Origin: an uncultured Clostridia bacterium
GTDB lineage: Bacteria; Bacillota; Clostridia; Lachnospirales; Lachnospiraceae
NCBI GenBank assembly: GCA_946405675.1
Contig: CAMJIC010000125.1
Coordinates: 1-7,340, forward strand
Length of the DNA: 7,340 nucleotides
Reading direction: 5' to 3'
The first letter of the stretch is position 1. Every line of letters begins with the position of its first letter. The position numbers and the translations under genes are program-made. Positions 1 to 5,384 of this stretch are shown here, piece by piece. The notes beneath the pieces were generated by a model. It was not told the DNA's origin. It made no database searches and worked only from the letters and a program-made list of their open reading frames with translations.

Positions 1-17
1 CAATGGGGCGGCAGTCC

Positions 18-1109
18 CTACAGCCAGCACTGGTTCTCTTCCAGTTCTTTCACAAAAATACGGGAATTATCCTTTGCGTACTTTGCCTGGTGATACTTGA
101 ACAGCATCTTTCTCTCTTCGACCGTCCCGAGAATCTCGATCTTTCCTGTCACATGCGACATGCAGTAATGAATGCTCTTTGCCTGCCCGTTCATCATGCT
201 CTTTGCTTCCTCCACGATGGCTGATCCCTTCAGGATCGGTACCTGGAATTCATCCAGGGCACCTCTTGCGGGCCTGCACTGGAATACATAGTACGGGATC
301 ACGCCGATCGATACCAGGCGGTTCAGGAGCGCGGCAAGCGTCTTCGGGTCATCACTGACCCCCTTGAGAAGAACGGTCTGGTTCCGGATGATGCATCCGC
401 ACCCGGTCAGCGCGTCGATCGCCTTCCGGGCCTTGTCCGTGATCTCATGCGGATGGTTGAAATGCGTGACAATCAGGATCTGCTTTTTCCTGCCATATTC
501 CTTCAGCAGATTCAGGAGCTCCTCATCTTCGTAGATCCTCATGGGAAGTACCACCGGCGTCCGGGTTCCGATCCGGATGAAATCAAGCGTCGGAATCTGA
601 GAGAATGTCTTCAGGTACATGGCGATCGTCTCGTTGGGATTGATCAAGGCATCTCCTCCGGACAGGAGGACATTGTTGATCTCCGTGTGCTGCGCCACAT
701 ATTCGGCCATCTTCTGCACGTGTTCAGCCGTCTCATGCTCCGAATAGCCAACCATCCGCTTCCGGAAGCAGAACCTGCAGTACATGGAGCACTGGTTCGT
801 CGTCAGGATCAGAGCCGTCTGCCGGTACTTGTGCTGCATACCGCGGATTACGGTGTTATCTCCTTCCCCGCTGGTATCCTCCATTCCGGTCCCGGACAGC
901 TCCTGCATGCCGGGAATACAGATCCGGCGGATCGGATCCTGTGGATCCTTCGGATCGATCAATCCCAGATAATACGGCGGCACACAGATCGGATAGCGCT
1001 CCGAGATCTCCCTGATCCGCTTCGTCTCCTCCAAGGACAGGTTCAGGAGCCCGCCAAGGGCGTCTGCATCCCTGATACACTCTGAAAGAAGTCTGTTCAA
1101 AACTGCCAT
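18..1109 (-). CDS. KamA-family radical SAM, PLP-dependent aminomutase-like protein (not a canonical lysine 2,3-aminomutase)
   Basis: The 363-residue product has the radical SAM motif CSMYCRFC (Cys107, Cys111, Cys114), which binds a 4Fe-4S cluster and SAM, followed by SGGD at 150-153. Near the C-terminus, SHVTGKIEI places Lys323 where lysine 2,3-aminomutase (LAM) has its PLP lysine (Lys337 in the Clostridium subterminale enzyme). Known family members move an amino group between adjacent carbons of an amino acid by radical chemistry. The two LAM aspartates that hold the substrate side chain (293 and 330) align without gaps to Arg279 and Cys316, so lysine is an unlikely substrate. The C-terminus is also short: it lacks the CxCxxC zinc cysteines of LAM. 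The ATG is preceded by a G-rich SD (AAAGGGGTGGGG). The gene lies beyond the cysK terminator, so it is probably transcribed separately. The family is certain; the reaction is unknown. Confidence 0.93.
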   Translation of the reverse strand: MAVLNRLLSECIRDADALGGLLNLSLEETKRIREISERYPICVPPYYLGLIDPKDPQDPIRRICIPGMQELSGTGMEDTSGEGDNTVIRGMQHKYRQTALILTTNQCSMYCRFCFRKRMVGYSEHETAEHVQKMAEYVAQHTEINNVLLSGGDALINPNETIAMYLKTFSQIPTLDFIRIGTRTPVVLPMRIYEDEELLNLLKEYGRKKQILIVTHFNHPHEITDKARKAIDALTGCGCIIRNQTVLLKGVSDDPKTLAALLNRLVSIGVIPYYVFQCRPARGALDEFQVPILKGSAIVEEAKSMMNGQAKSIHYCMSHVTGKIEILGTVEERKMLFKYHQAKYAKDNSRIFVKELEENQCWL

Positions 1110-1141
1110 ATCCCCACCCCTTTCTCACACCTGAATTTCGC

Positions 1142-1175
1142 ATTATCACTATAATTAGACATATTAACACACAAA
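1142..1175 (-). promoter_or_regulatory. Possible kamA promoter
   Basis: This AT-rich patch sits 33-66 bases upstream of the kamA ATG in otherwise GC-rich DNA. Read on the minus strand it offers two -10-like hexamers: GATAAT (1147-1142), paired with a weak -35 GTGTTA (1170-1165) at 17 bases, and TATAGT (1153-1148). Neither has a good -35. It is the best promoter candidate in the gap between cysK and kamA. The exact boxes are a guess. Confidence 0.3.
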
Positions 1176-1219
1176 TGTCGTTTTTTCTACAGTGGAGCAC
1201 GCAGAAGTTCCTTCTTCTA

Positions 1220-1252
1220 CCATTCATCTACCCTTCATCTGCCATTCATCGT
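1220..1252. repeat. Three tandem 11-bp repeats upstream of kamA
   Basis: The plus strand reads CCATTCATCTA, CCCTTCATCTG, CCATTCATCGT, three units in exact 11-base phase. A further CCATTCATC lies at 1308-1316 across the small palindromic element. Repeats spaced about one helical turn apart upstream of a promoter can be regulator-binding sites, but no regulator is evident. The last unit also forms one flank of the element at 1251-1307. Confidence 0.5.
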
Positions 1253-1307
1253 AACAAGTCACCCCCTGTCAGAATGCCGGCCTGTGGGCAAGAATATGAC
1301 TTCTGAC
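1251..1307 (+). mobile_element. Type B miniature palindromic element (copy B1)
   Basis: This is a 57-bp element in the cysK-kamA gap. Its left end GTAACAAGTCAC and the inverted right end GTCAGAAGTCAT match at 9 of 12 positions. The core GCCGGCCTGTGGG (1276-1288) is identical to that in the copies near 3434 and 5335. The element is bracketed by a perfect 9-bp direct repeat, CCATTCATC, at 1242-1250 and 1308-1316, which looks like a target-site duplication. However, the same word also occurs in the local 11-bp tandem array, which weakens that reading. It has no coding capacity. Confidence 0.55.
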
Positions 1308-1370
1308 CCATTCATCAAGCCATCATCACCGCTCTGAGCCGGATACACAAAACTGCATCAATGAATCAAC

Positions 1371-1418
1371 ACAAAAAGAGACCCTCTGCCTGTGCGCAGG
1401 CAAAGGGTCTCTTTTTGT
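1371..1418 (-). terminator. Strong intrinsic terminator of cysK
   Basis: This near-perfect hairpin has arms ACAAAAAGAGACCCT (1371-1385) and AGGGTCTCTTTTTGT (1404-1418). After one mismatch come 6 inner pairs (TGCCTG/CAGGCA) closing a TGCG tetraloop. On the minus strand the 3' arm carries CTTTTTGT, giving the U-rich tail. It lies about 150 bases after the cysK stop and separates cysK from kamA. Because both arms carry A/T runs, it could stop transcription in either direction. Confidence 0.88.
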
Positions 1419-1434
1419 ATTGCCGGGTATTGAC

Positions 1435-1463
1435 GCTGCCCCGGCTGCATTCACCCGGGCAGC
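1435..1463. repeat. Small imperfect hairpin in the cysK 3' region
   Basis: The arms 1435-1444 and 1454-1463 pair at 9 of 10 positions around a 9-base loop. No T-run follows on either strand, so it is probably not a terminator. It lies between the cysK stop and the real terminator at 1371-1418. I see no gene in the gap from 1110 to 1570, only the promoter candidate, tandem repeats, element B1, the terminator and this hairpin. Confidence 0.3.
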
Positions 1464-1570
1464 AAGCCCATTTCCCGGAGCATTGATCTATAGCTCCAGT
1501 CAAAAAAGCATGTCCGCTCGACAAGCTTGCCTGCCAGCGGAACGATACCTGATTGCACTTGAGACATATA

Positions 1571-2503
1571 TTACTCAAACAGTGAGGTGGAAAGGTATCT
1601 GTCGCCGGAATCCGGAAGCAGGACAACAATGTTCTTCCCGTCAAGCTCCGGTCTGGCGGCAAGGATGGCTCCGGCCTTCAGGGCAGCGCCGGAGGAGATT
1701 CCTACGAGAATCCCTTCGGAACGGGCGAATCTGCGCCCTTCCTCAAACGCATCTTCATTCGAGATCGTGATCACCTCATCGTAGATATCCGTATCCAGCG
1801 TCCCCGGAACAAATCCTGCGCCAATCCCCTGGATCTTGTGCGCACCTGCATTTCCACCGGAAAGCACCGGCGAAGAGGCCGGCTCGACAGCCACGATCTT
1901 TATCTGCGGATTCTTTTCCTTCAGATAACGCCCGGTTCCGGTGACGGTTCCGCCGGTGCCGACGCCTGACACAAAGACGTCAACCTTCCCCTCTGTCTGC
2001 TCCCAGATCTCAGGGCCGGTTGTCCGGTAATGCTCAGCCGGGTTCGCCTGGTTCTCAAACTGGCCCAGGATCACAGAACCCGGGATCGACGCCTTCAGCT
2101 CCTCCGCTTTTTCGATCGCCCCCTTCATTCCCTTTGACCCTTCCGTCAGCTCCAGCTTCGCCCCATAAGCCATCAGAAGCTTCCTTCGCTCAACGCTCAT
2201 CGTCTCCGGCAGGGTGAAAATCGCCTGATAGCCTCTCGCTGCGGCGACAGCAGCCAGCCCGATCCCGGTATTGCCGCTGGTCGGCTCAATGATCGTTGCC
2301 CCCTTCTTCAGAATTCCCTTCTCCTCGGCATCACGGATCATCCCCCATGCAACCCTGTCCTTCACAGAACCCGCCGGGTTCAGGTATTCCAGCTTCGCCA
2401 GAAGCACATTCCGGGTTAAACCCGCCGACTCGCTGTAGCGCGATGCGCTAAGGAGCGGTGTTCCTCCGATCAGTTCCACAAATGATTCCTTGATTCCGGA
2501 CAT
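1571..2503 (-). CDS. cysK: Cysteine synthase A (O-acetylserine sulfhydrylase)
   Basis: This PLP enzyme makes L-cysteine from O-acetylserine and sulfide in the cytosol. The 310-residue product is full length for CysK. It shows the PLP lysine Lys48 in NPAGSVKDR, the substrate loop TSGNTG (75-80), the phosphate-binding GTGGTVTG (182-189) and the typical C-terminal PDSGDRYLST with Ser299. The start is the ATG at 2503, which has AGGAGGAGG six bases upstream; a GTG one codon earlier (2506) is too close to it. It follows the Rrf2 regulator at a distance of 245 bases, most of which is a miniature element. It probably supplies cysteine to NifS two genes upstream. In Bacillus, CysK also partners an Rrf2 protein (CymR), so a regulatory link is possible here but is only inferred. 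Confidence 0.96.
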   Translation of the reverse strand: MSGIKESFVELIGGTPLLSASRYSESAGLTRNVLLAKLEYLNPAGSVKDRVAWGMIRDAEEKGILKKGATIIEPTSGNTGIGLAAVAAARGYQAIFTLPETMSVERRKLLMAYGAKLELTEGSKGMKGAIEKAEELKASIPGSVILGQFENQANPAEHYRTTGPEIWEQTEGKVDVFVSGVGTGGTVTGTGRYLKEKNPQIKIVAVEPASSPVLSGGNAGAHKIQGIGAGFVPGTLDTDIYDEVITISNEDAFEEGRRFARSEGILVGISSGAALKAGAILAARPELDGKNIVVLLPDSGDRYLSTSLFE

Positions 2504-2509
2504 CACATA

Positions 2510-2518
2510 CCTCCTCCT
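2510..2518 (-). promoter_or_regulatory. cysK ribosome binding site
   Basis: On the minus strand AGGAGGAGG ends six bases before the ATG at 2503. This spacing decides the start in favour of that ATG over the in-frame GTG at 2506. An out-of-frame ATG-TGA minimal start-stop sits between them at 2508-2503. Confidence 0.8.
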
Positions 2519-2540
2519 GTCTGCAATTCCTTTGCCCTGT

Positions 2541-2572
2541 GTAACTGTTCAGAACCTGTTCTGAACAGTTAC
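2541..2572. repeat. Perfect palindrome upstream of the cysK ribosome binding site
   Basis: GTAACTGTTCAGAAC and its exact complement are separated by only CT. This is the left end of element A1, but in effect it is two terminal repeats placed head to head. It begins 22 bases upstream of the cysK SD on the minus strand, so in cysK mRNA it would form a stable 5' hairpin. No T-run follows it. Confidence 0.8.
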
Positions 2573-2610
2573 GCATCGGGCGATGCTTCGCATCCTGAAT
2601 CGCCCGATGC
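2573..2610. repeat. Internal hairpin of element A1
   Basis: GCATCGGGCGAT (2573-2584) pairs perfectly with ATCGCCCGATGC (2599-2610) around a 14-base loop. It directly abuts the 32-base palindrome, so the left part of A1 is two hairpins in series. Confidence 0.75.
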
Positions 2611-2748
2611 CACTTCATCTACGCTTTCATACGCCCTCAGCAGCAAGTGCTTCGGGCTGTACTGAACAGTTTCTGCCCTGTTACGATTACAAGCCGCTGC
2701 AGCTGCAGGCCGCCCTCCTGCCGGCAGGGCAGCCATTCTGTATCCGGC

Positions 2749-3162
2749 TCACGCTTCCTTCCGGTTCATCAGATCCGCCAGTGTTACATGATCGACATAC
2801 TCATCAATCCGCTCCTTCAATTCCTTCCACATGGGAAGCGTCCTGCAGCGATCCTCCCGGCCGCATGACTGTGCGTCACATTCCACGCATGCAACGGGAG
2901 CGATGTCACCCTCCGTGGCTCTCAGGATCTCCCCGACCGTATACCCGGAGGGCTCGCGCGTCAGGCAGTATCCGCCTCCTTTTCCATGAATCCCCTCCAC
3001 CAGACGGGCACCCACCAGTGCCGGAAGAATCCGTTCCAGATATTTCAGCGAAATATCCTGCCTTTTCGCCACCTCTCTCATCGGAATATACCCGCCATTG
3101 CAATTCTCCGCCAGATCGATCATAACCCTGAGCGCATACCGTCCCTTTGTCGATACCATCAT
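2749..3162 (-). CDS. Rrf2-family transcriptional regulator, IscR-like
   Basis: The 137-residue protein has the Rrf2 winged helix: STKGRYALRVM at the N-terminus, the recognition helix around SLKYLERIL (38-46) and the wing GKGGGYCL (60-67). Glu43 sits where IscR has Glu43. A cysteine group Cys92, Cys95, Cys100 and Cys106 lies before the dimer helix, as in Fe-S-binding IscR (three Cys plus one His). The His position in IscR, three after the last Cys, is Leu109 here, so Cys95 may be the fourth ligand. The first of two adjacent ATGs matches the IscR N-terminal length. The likely role is sensing Fe-S status and controlling nifS-nifU and perhaps cysK. CymR-type cysteine regulators are an alternative, but CymR lacks this cysteine cluster. 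The gene sits inside the module rather than first, where iscR usually is. Confidence 0.9.
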   Translation of the reverse strand: MMVSTKGRYALRVMIDLAENCNGGYIPMREVAKRQDISLKYLERILPALVGARLVEGIHGKGGGYCLTREPSGYTVGEILRATEGDIAPVACVECDAQSCGREDRCRTLPMWKELKERIDEYVDHVTLADLMNRKEA

Positions 3163-3336
3163 ATGCCTTCACCTGTCTGTCCTTCCGCCCTATGGCCCGA
3201 TCCGAAAATGACGGACCGCAGACCATACAGCCACATGCCCTCCTCCCGGCAAGACCGCTTAAGAAAGCGCGGATGACCCAGCGTCTTCCTCCTGAACATA
3301 GCAATCCTGCCAGCGGATCATCGATTCCGTTGTTCT

Positions 3337-3369
3337 TATATATTAACATATATACAGCACAGATGACAC
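3337..3369 (-). promoter_or_regulatory. Possible promoter of the Rrf2 regulator with AT palindrome
   Basis: On the minus strand an extended -10 TGTTAATAT (hexamer 3345-3340) lies 18 bases from a -35-like GTGTCA (3369-3364). A perfect inverted repeat TATATAT-4-ATATATA (3337-3354) covers the -10 and could be an operator. The predicted start would leave a leader of about 170 bases. The rest of the 3163-3481 gap holds only element B2; I see no gene in it. Confidence 0.35.
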
Positions 3370-3407
3370 ATTTTCACCTTGCGATGGCAGCTTAGCCGCT
3401 GCAAGTC

Positions 3408-3472
3408 GTTACAAGTCACATCCCTGCCAGCGGGCCGGCCTGTGGGTGCGCAGGCGGGGCGTGACCTGCAAG
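3408..3472 (+). mobile_element. Type B miniature palindromic element, degenerate (copy B2)
   Basis: The ends GTTACAAGTCAC (3408-3419) and GTGACCTGCAAG (3461-3472) are imperfect inverted repeats (9 of 12). The core GCCGGCCTGTGGGTGCGC (3434-3451) is identical over 18 bases to copy B3 at 5335-5352. CTGCAAG occurs just outside the left end (3399-3405) and at the right end (3466-3472), so the true borders are unclear. Several arm mismatches would be G-U pairs in a minus-strand transcript. It lies between nifU and the Rrf2 gene. Confidence 0.5.
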
Positions 3473-3481
3473 CCCATATCC

Positions 3482-3913
3482 TCACGCATCCGCCTCTTTA
3501 TGGCAGGAACGCCCCTGGAACAACGATGCATCATAAGGGATATGATTCTTATCATAATAATCCTTAAAGGCAGCCTGAATCGCTTCTTCCGCAAGTACGG
3601 AACAGTGCAGCTTATGAGCGGGCAATCCGTCCAGCGCCTCCGTCACTGCTTTATTCGTCAGCGCCATCGCTTCGGATACCGGTTTTCCCTTGATCAGTTC
3701 GGTCGCCATGGAACTGGATGCGATGGCGCTCCCGCATCCGAAGGTTTCAAATTTCACGTCTGCAATTCTGTCGTCGTCGATCTTCAGATAAATCTTCATG
3801 ATGTCCCCGCATACAGGATTTCCCGCTTCCCCGACACCGTCCGCATCCTCAATGATGCCGACGTTTCGCGGATTCCGGAAATGATCCATCACGGTTTCGC
3901 TGTATAAAGCCAT
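3482..3913 (-). CDS. nifU: Iron-sulfur cluster assembly scaffold, NifU/IscU type
   Basis: The 143-residue scaffold receives sulfur from NifS and builds Fe-S clusters for transfer to apoproteins. The cluster residues are all present: Cys35 and Asp37 in GNPVCGD, Cys60 in FGCGSAIASSS, and His103-Cys104. The gap of 44 residues between the second and third Cys matches IscU and lacks the extra insertion of SufU, so this is the Clostridium-type single-domain NifU, not a zinc SufU. The C-terminal NifU redox and thioredoxin-like domains are absent. An extra Cys137 lies in the tail. The ATG has GGGAGG seven bases upstream. It follows nifS by 88 bases. Removing the inserted 54-bp element and one 8-bp flank would leave 26 bases, a normal operon gap. 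Confidence 0.96.
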   Translation of the reverse strand: MALYSETVMDHFRNPRNVGIIEDADGVGEAGNPVCGDIMKIYLKIDDDRIADVKFETFGCGSAIASSSMATELIKGKPVSEAMALTNKAVTEALDGLPAHKLHCSVLAEEAIQAAFKDYYDKNHIPYDASLFQGRSCHKEADA

Positions 3914-3945
3914 TGTGTTTCCTCCCGCTAGCTGTCTGTTTCTTT

Positions 3946-3999
3946 GTAACTTTCATACGCCTTCGGCAGCAAGCGCTTCGGGCTGTTCTGAACCGTTAC
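3946..3999 (+). mobile_element. Type A miniature element, short derivative (copy A2)
   Basis: This 54-bp element sits between nifS and nifU. The right end GTTCTGAACCGTTAC (3985-3999) matches the inverse of the A1 left terminal repeat at 14 of 15. Bases 3950-3997 match A1 at 43 of 48 without gaps. The left end has GTAAC joined directly to the inner TTTCATACGCC sequence, as if the left half of a longer copy had been deleted. The 8-bp flanks GTTTCTTT (3938-3945) and GTTTATTT (4000-4007) match at 7 of 8. The right flank contains the nifS stop codon. Confidence 0.62.
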
Positions 4000-4001
4000 G
4001 T

Positions 4002-5192
4002 TTATTTATCAAATACGTGCTGCCGCTTTCCTGTCATCAGATCCCTCCAGAAAGGAGACATGTTCCGCAGATAGTCCACGACATCCGCCACTGAGGAAAT
4101 GATGGTCTCGACCTCCTGTGGCGTCGTCTCCTCCGAAATGCTCAGGCGCAGGGATCCGTGGGCAACCTCATGCGGGCGTCCGATCGCCAGCAACACATGG
4201 CTCGGATCCAGGGAACCGGAGGTACAGGCACTCCCGGACGAAGCGCAGATTCCCTTGTCATCCAGAAGCAACAGCAAAGATTCCCCTTCGATCCCTTCAA
4301 AGCAGAAGTTCACATTTCCCGGAAGACGGTCTTTCCTGCTTCCATTCAATTCCCCGTAGGGAATCTGATCCAGCCCGTCAATCAGGCGGTCCCTGAGCGC
4401 GGACATCCGCTCCGCATTCTGCTCCAGATTCCTGCATGCCTCCTCCAGCGCAGCCGCCATACCCACGATCGCCGGAAGGTTCTCCGTGCCTGCACGTTTC
4501 CCCCGCTCCTGGGCACCGCCATGGATCAACGGCTCAAGGCGCACGCCCTTCCTCGCGACCAAAGCCCCGATCCCTTTCGGTCCATGGAACTTGTGCGCGG
4601 ACAAGGACAGCATGTCTATGTACTGCTCCCTGAAGGAAACAGGGATGTGGCCTGCAGCCTGAACGGCATCCGTATGGAACAGAACACCTTTCCTGCGGCA
4701 TACCTGGCCAATCTCTGAAATCGGCTGGATCGTGCCGATCTCGTTGTTGGCATACATGACCGTCACCAGACAGGTATCCGCCCGGATCGCATCCTCCACC
4801 TGCTGCGCAGTCACGATCCCATCCCGGTGTACATCCAGAAGCGTGACCTCAAATCCCTCTTTTTCGAGTTTCTCAAGCACATGCAGAACCGCATGATGCT
4901 CAAAAGCAGTGGAAACAATATGCTTCTTACCCTGTTTCTCCCCCAGGCGCGCCGCGGTCAGGATCGCCTGGTTATCCGCCTCGCTCCCTCCTGAGGTAAA
5001 TGTGACCTCCCGGGCGCTGCACCCCAGGCACGCCGCAATGCGCTCCCTGGCATCCTCCAGAACCTCCTTCGCCCTCTGCCCATGCGCATACAGGCTGGAC
5101 GGATTGCCCCAGCAGTCCGCCATACAGGCACTCATTGCATCCATTGCAGCCCGGCTCATCTTCGTCGTCGCCGCATTATCAGCGTAAATCAT
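4002..5192 (-). CDS. nifS: Cysteine desulfurase, NifS/IscS family
   Basis: This PLP enzyme removes sulfur from cysteine as a persulfide and hands it to NifU. The 396-residue product is full length. His99 (in FEHHAV), Asp175 and Gln178 (HTDAVQAAGH), the PLP lysine Lys201 (SAHKFHGPKG) and the persulfide Cys323 (SSGSACTSG) all line up with E. coli IscS at a constant offset of 5. The start is the ATG at 5192 (MIYADNAATT), with AAGGAGG and a 5-base spacer. A TTG at 5255 would extend the frame by 21 residues but lies inside the operator. It is the first gene of the Fe-S module and is followed by nifU. A 25-bp palindrome overlapping its promoter points to repression by an IscR-like protein. Element A2 abuts the stop codon. 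Confidence 0.96.
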   Translation of the reverse strand: MIYADNAATTKMSRAAMDAMSACMADCWGNPSSLYAHGQRAKEVLEDARERIAACLGCSAREVTFTSGGSEADNQAILTAARLGEKQGKKHIVSTAFEHHAVLHVLEKLEKEGFEVTLLDVHRDGIVTAQQVEDAIRADTCLVTVMYANNEIGTIQPISEIGQVCRRKGVLFHTDAVQAAGHIPVSFREQYIDMLSLSAHKFHGPKGIGALVARKGVRLEPLIHGGAQERGKRAGTENLPAIVGMAAALEEACRNLEQNAERMSALRDRLIDGLDQIPYGELNGSRKDRLPGNVNFCFEGIEGESLLLLLDDKGICASSGSACTSGSLDPSHVLLAIGRPHEVAHGSLRLSISEETTPQEVETIISSVADVVDYLRNMSPFWRDLMTGKRQHVFDK

Positions 5193-5237
5193 CAGCTCCT
5201 CCTTCTTCAGGGCCGCTTCCCCCGAATCGCCCTGTCT

Positions 5238-5264
5238 TTTATACCTACCTGTCAAGTAGGTATA
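5238..5264 (-). promoter_or_regulatory. Promoter and palindromic operator of nifS-nifU, candidate IscR-like site
   Basis: A 25-bp inverted repeat spans 5240-5264, with perfect 9-bp arms TATACCTAC/GTAGGTATA around a 7-base spacer. The 9-7-9 layout is that of type 1 IscR sites, though the half-site words differ. On the minus strand a -10 hexamer TATAAA (5243-5238) overlaps the palindrome. The -35 expected 17 bases upstream is poor (CATATA), while TTGACA lies within the spacer. The site is 48 bases before the nifS ATG. Binding by the Rrf2 protein encoded downstream is inferred. Confidence 0.65.
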
Positions 5265-5309
5265 TGAAGCATAATCGATTCACTTGCTTTTGTCAAGAGC
5301 TGAAAAAGA

Positions 5310-5378
5310 GATACAAGTCACACCTCCGCCAGCGGCCGGCCTGTGGGTGCGCCCGCTGGCGGGGGTGTGACTTGTATC
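5310..5378. mobile_element. Type B miniature palindromic element (copy B3), also a likely second terminator
   Basis: This 69-bp element is a nearly perfect hairpin. The 26-base arms (5310-5335 and 5353-5378) differ at one position (5325), and the loop is 17 bases. The ends read GATACAAGTCAC, like B1 and B2, and it shares the 18-base core at 5335-5352 with B2. The 8-bp flanks GAAAAAGA (5302-5309) and GAAAAAGC (5379-5386) match at 7 of 8. On the minus strand TCTTTTTC follows the hairpin, so it can also act as an intrinsic terminator behind the phosphate transporter gene. Confidence 0.7.
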
Positions 5379-5384
5379 GAAAAA

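Larger units (their letters stand above)
2541..2673 (+). mobile_element. Type A miniature inverted-repeat element (copy A1)
   Basis: This 133-bp non-coding element lies between the Rrf2 gene and cysK. Its ends GTAACTGTTCAGAAC (2541-2555) and GTACTGAACAGTTTC (2659-2673) are inverted repeats matching at 13 of 15. A perfect 8-bp direct repeat, TGCCCTGT, flanks it at 2533-2540 and 2674-2681. Inside are a perfect 32-base palindrome at the left end (2541-2572, arms of 15, loop of 2) and a 12-bp perfect hairpin (2573-2584 with 2599-2610). Bases 2624-2671 match 3950-3997 at 43 of 48 positions, so the family is dispersed. GTAA ends with 8-bp duplications resemble the IS66 family. No transposase is present, so any movement would be in trans. 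Confidence 0.72.

Noticed and set aside
447..1085. Plus-strand open frame opposite kamA
   Set aside because: It has no family features and lies fully antisense to a well-supported radical SAM gene.
18..1109. Naming the KamA-family gene lysine 2,3-aminomutase or EpmB
   Set aside because: Both lysine-binding aspartates are replaced and the C-terminal zinc motif is missing. The QCRPA and SHVTGK motifs do not fit EpmB as I know it.
1220..1318. CRISPR-like array
   Set aside because: The repeat is only 11 bp with no unique spacers, and no cas genes are present.
2717..2728. CCTGCCGGCAGG palindrome as an Rrf2-gene terminator
   Set aside because: It has a 6-bp stem with no loop and no T-run on either strand.
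2504..2748. T-box or other riboswitch upstream of cysK
   Set aside because: No specifier stem, T-box sequence or terminator/antiterminator pair is visible. The structure there is explained by the miniature element.
2583..3125. Plus-strand open frame across element A1 and the Rrf2 gene
   Set aside because: It is low-complexity, rich in Pro, Ser and Arg, and antisense to the regulator. It starts within the repeat element.
3482..3913. SufU rather than IscU-type NifU
   Set aside because: The spacing between the second and third ligand cysteines is 44 residues, without the insertion typical of SufU, and no suf genes are nearby.
5193..5255. N-terminal extension of NifS from a TTG at 5255
   Set aside because: The extension is polar, lies inside the palindromic operator and has no SD. 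The ATG at 5192 has AAGGAGG at good spacing and gives the usual NifS N-terminus.
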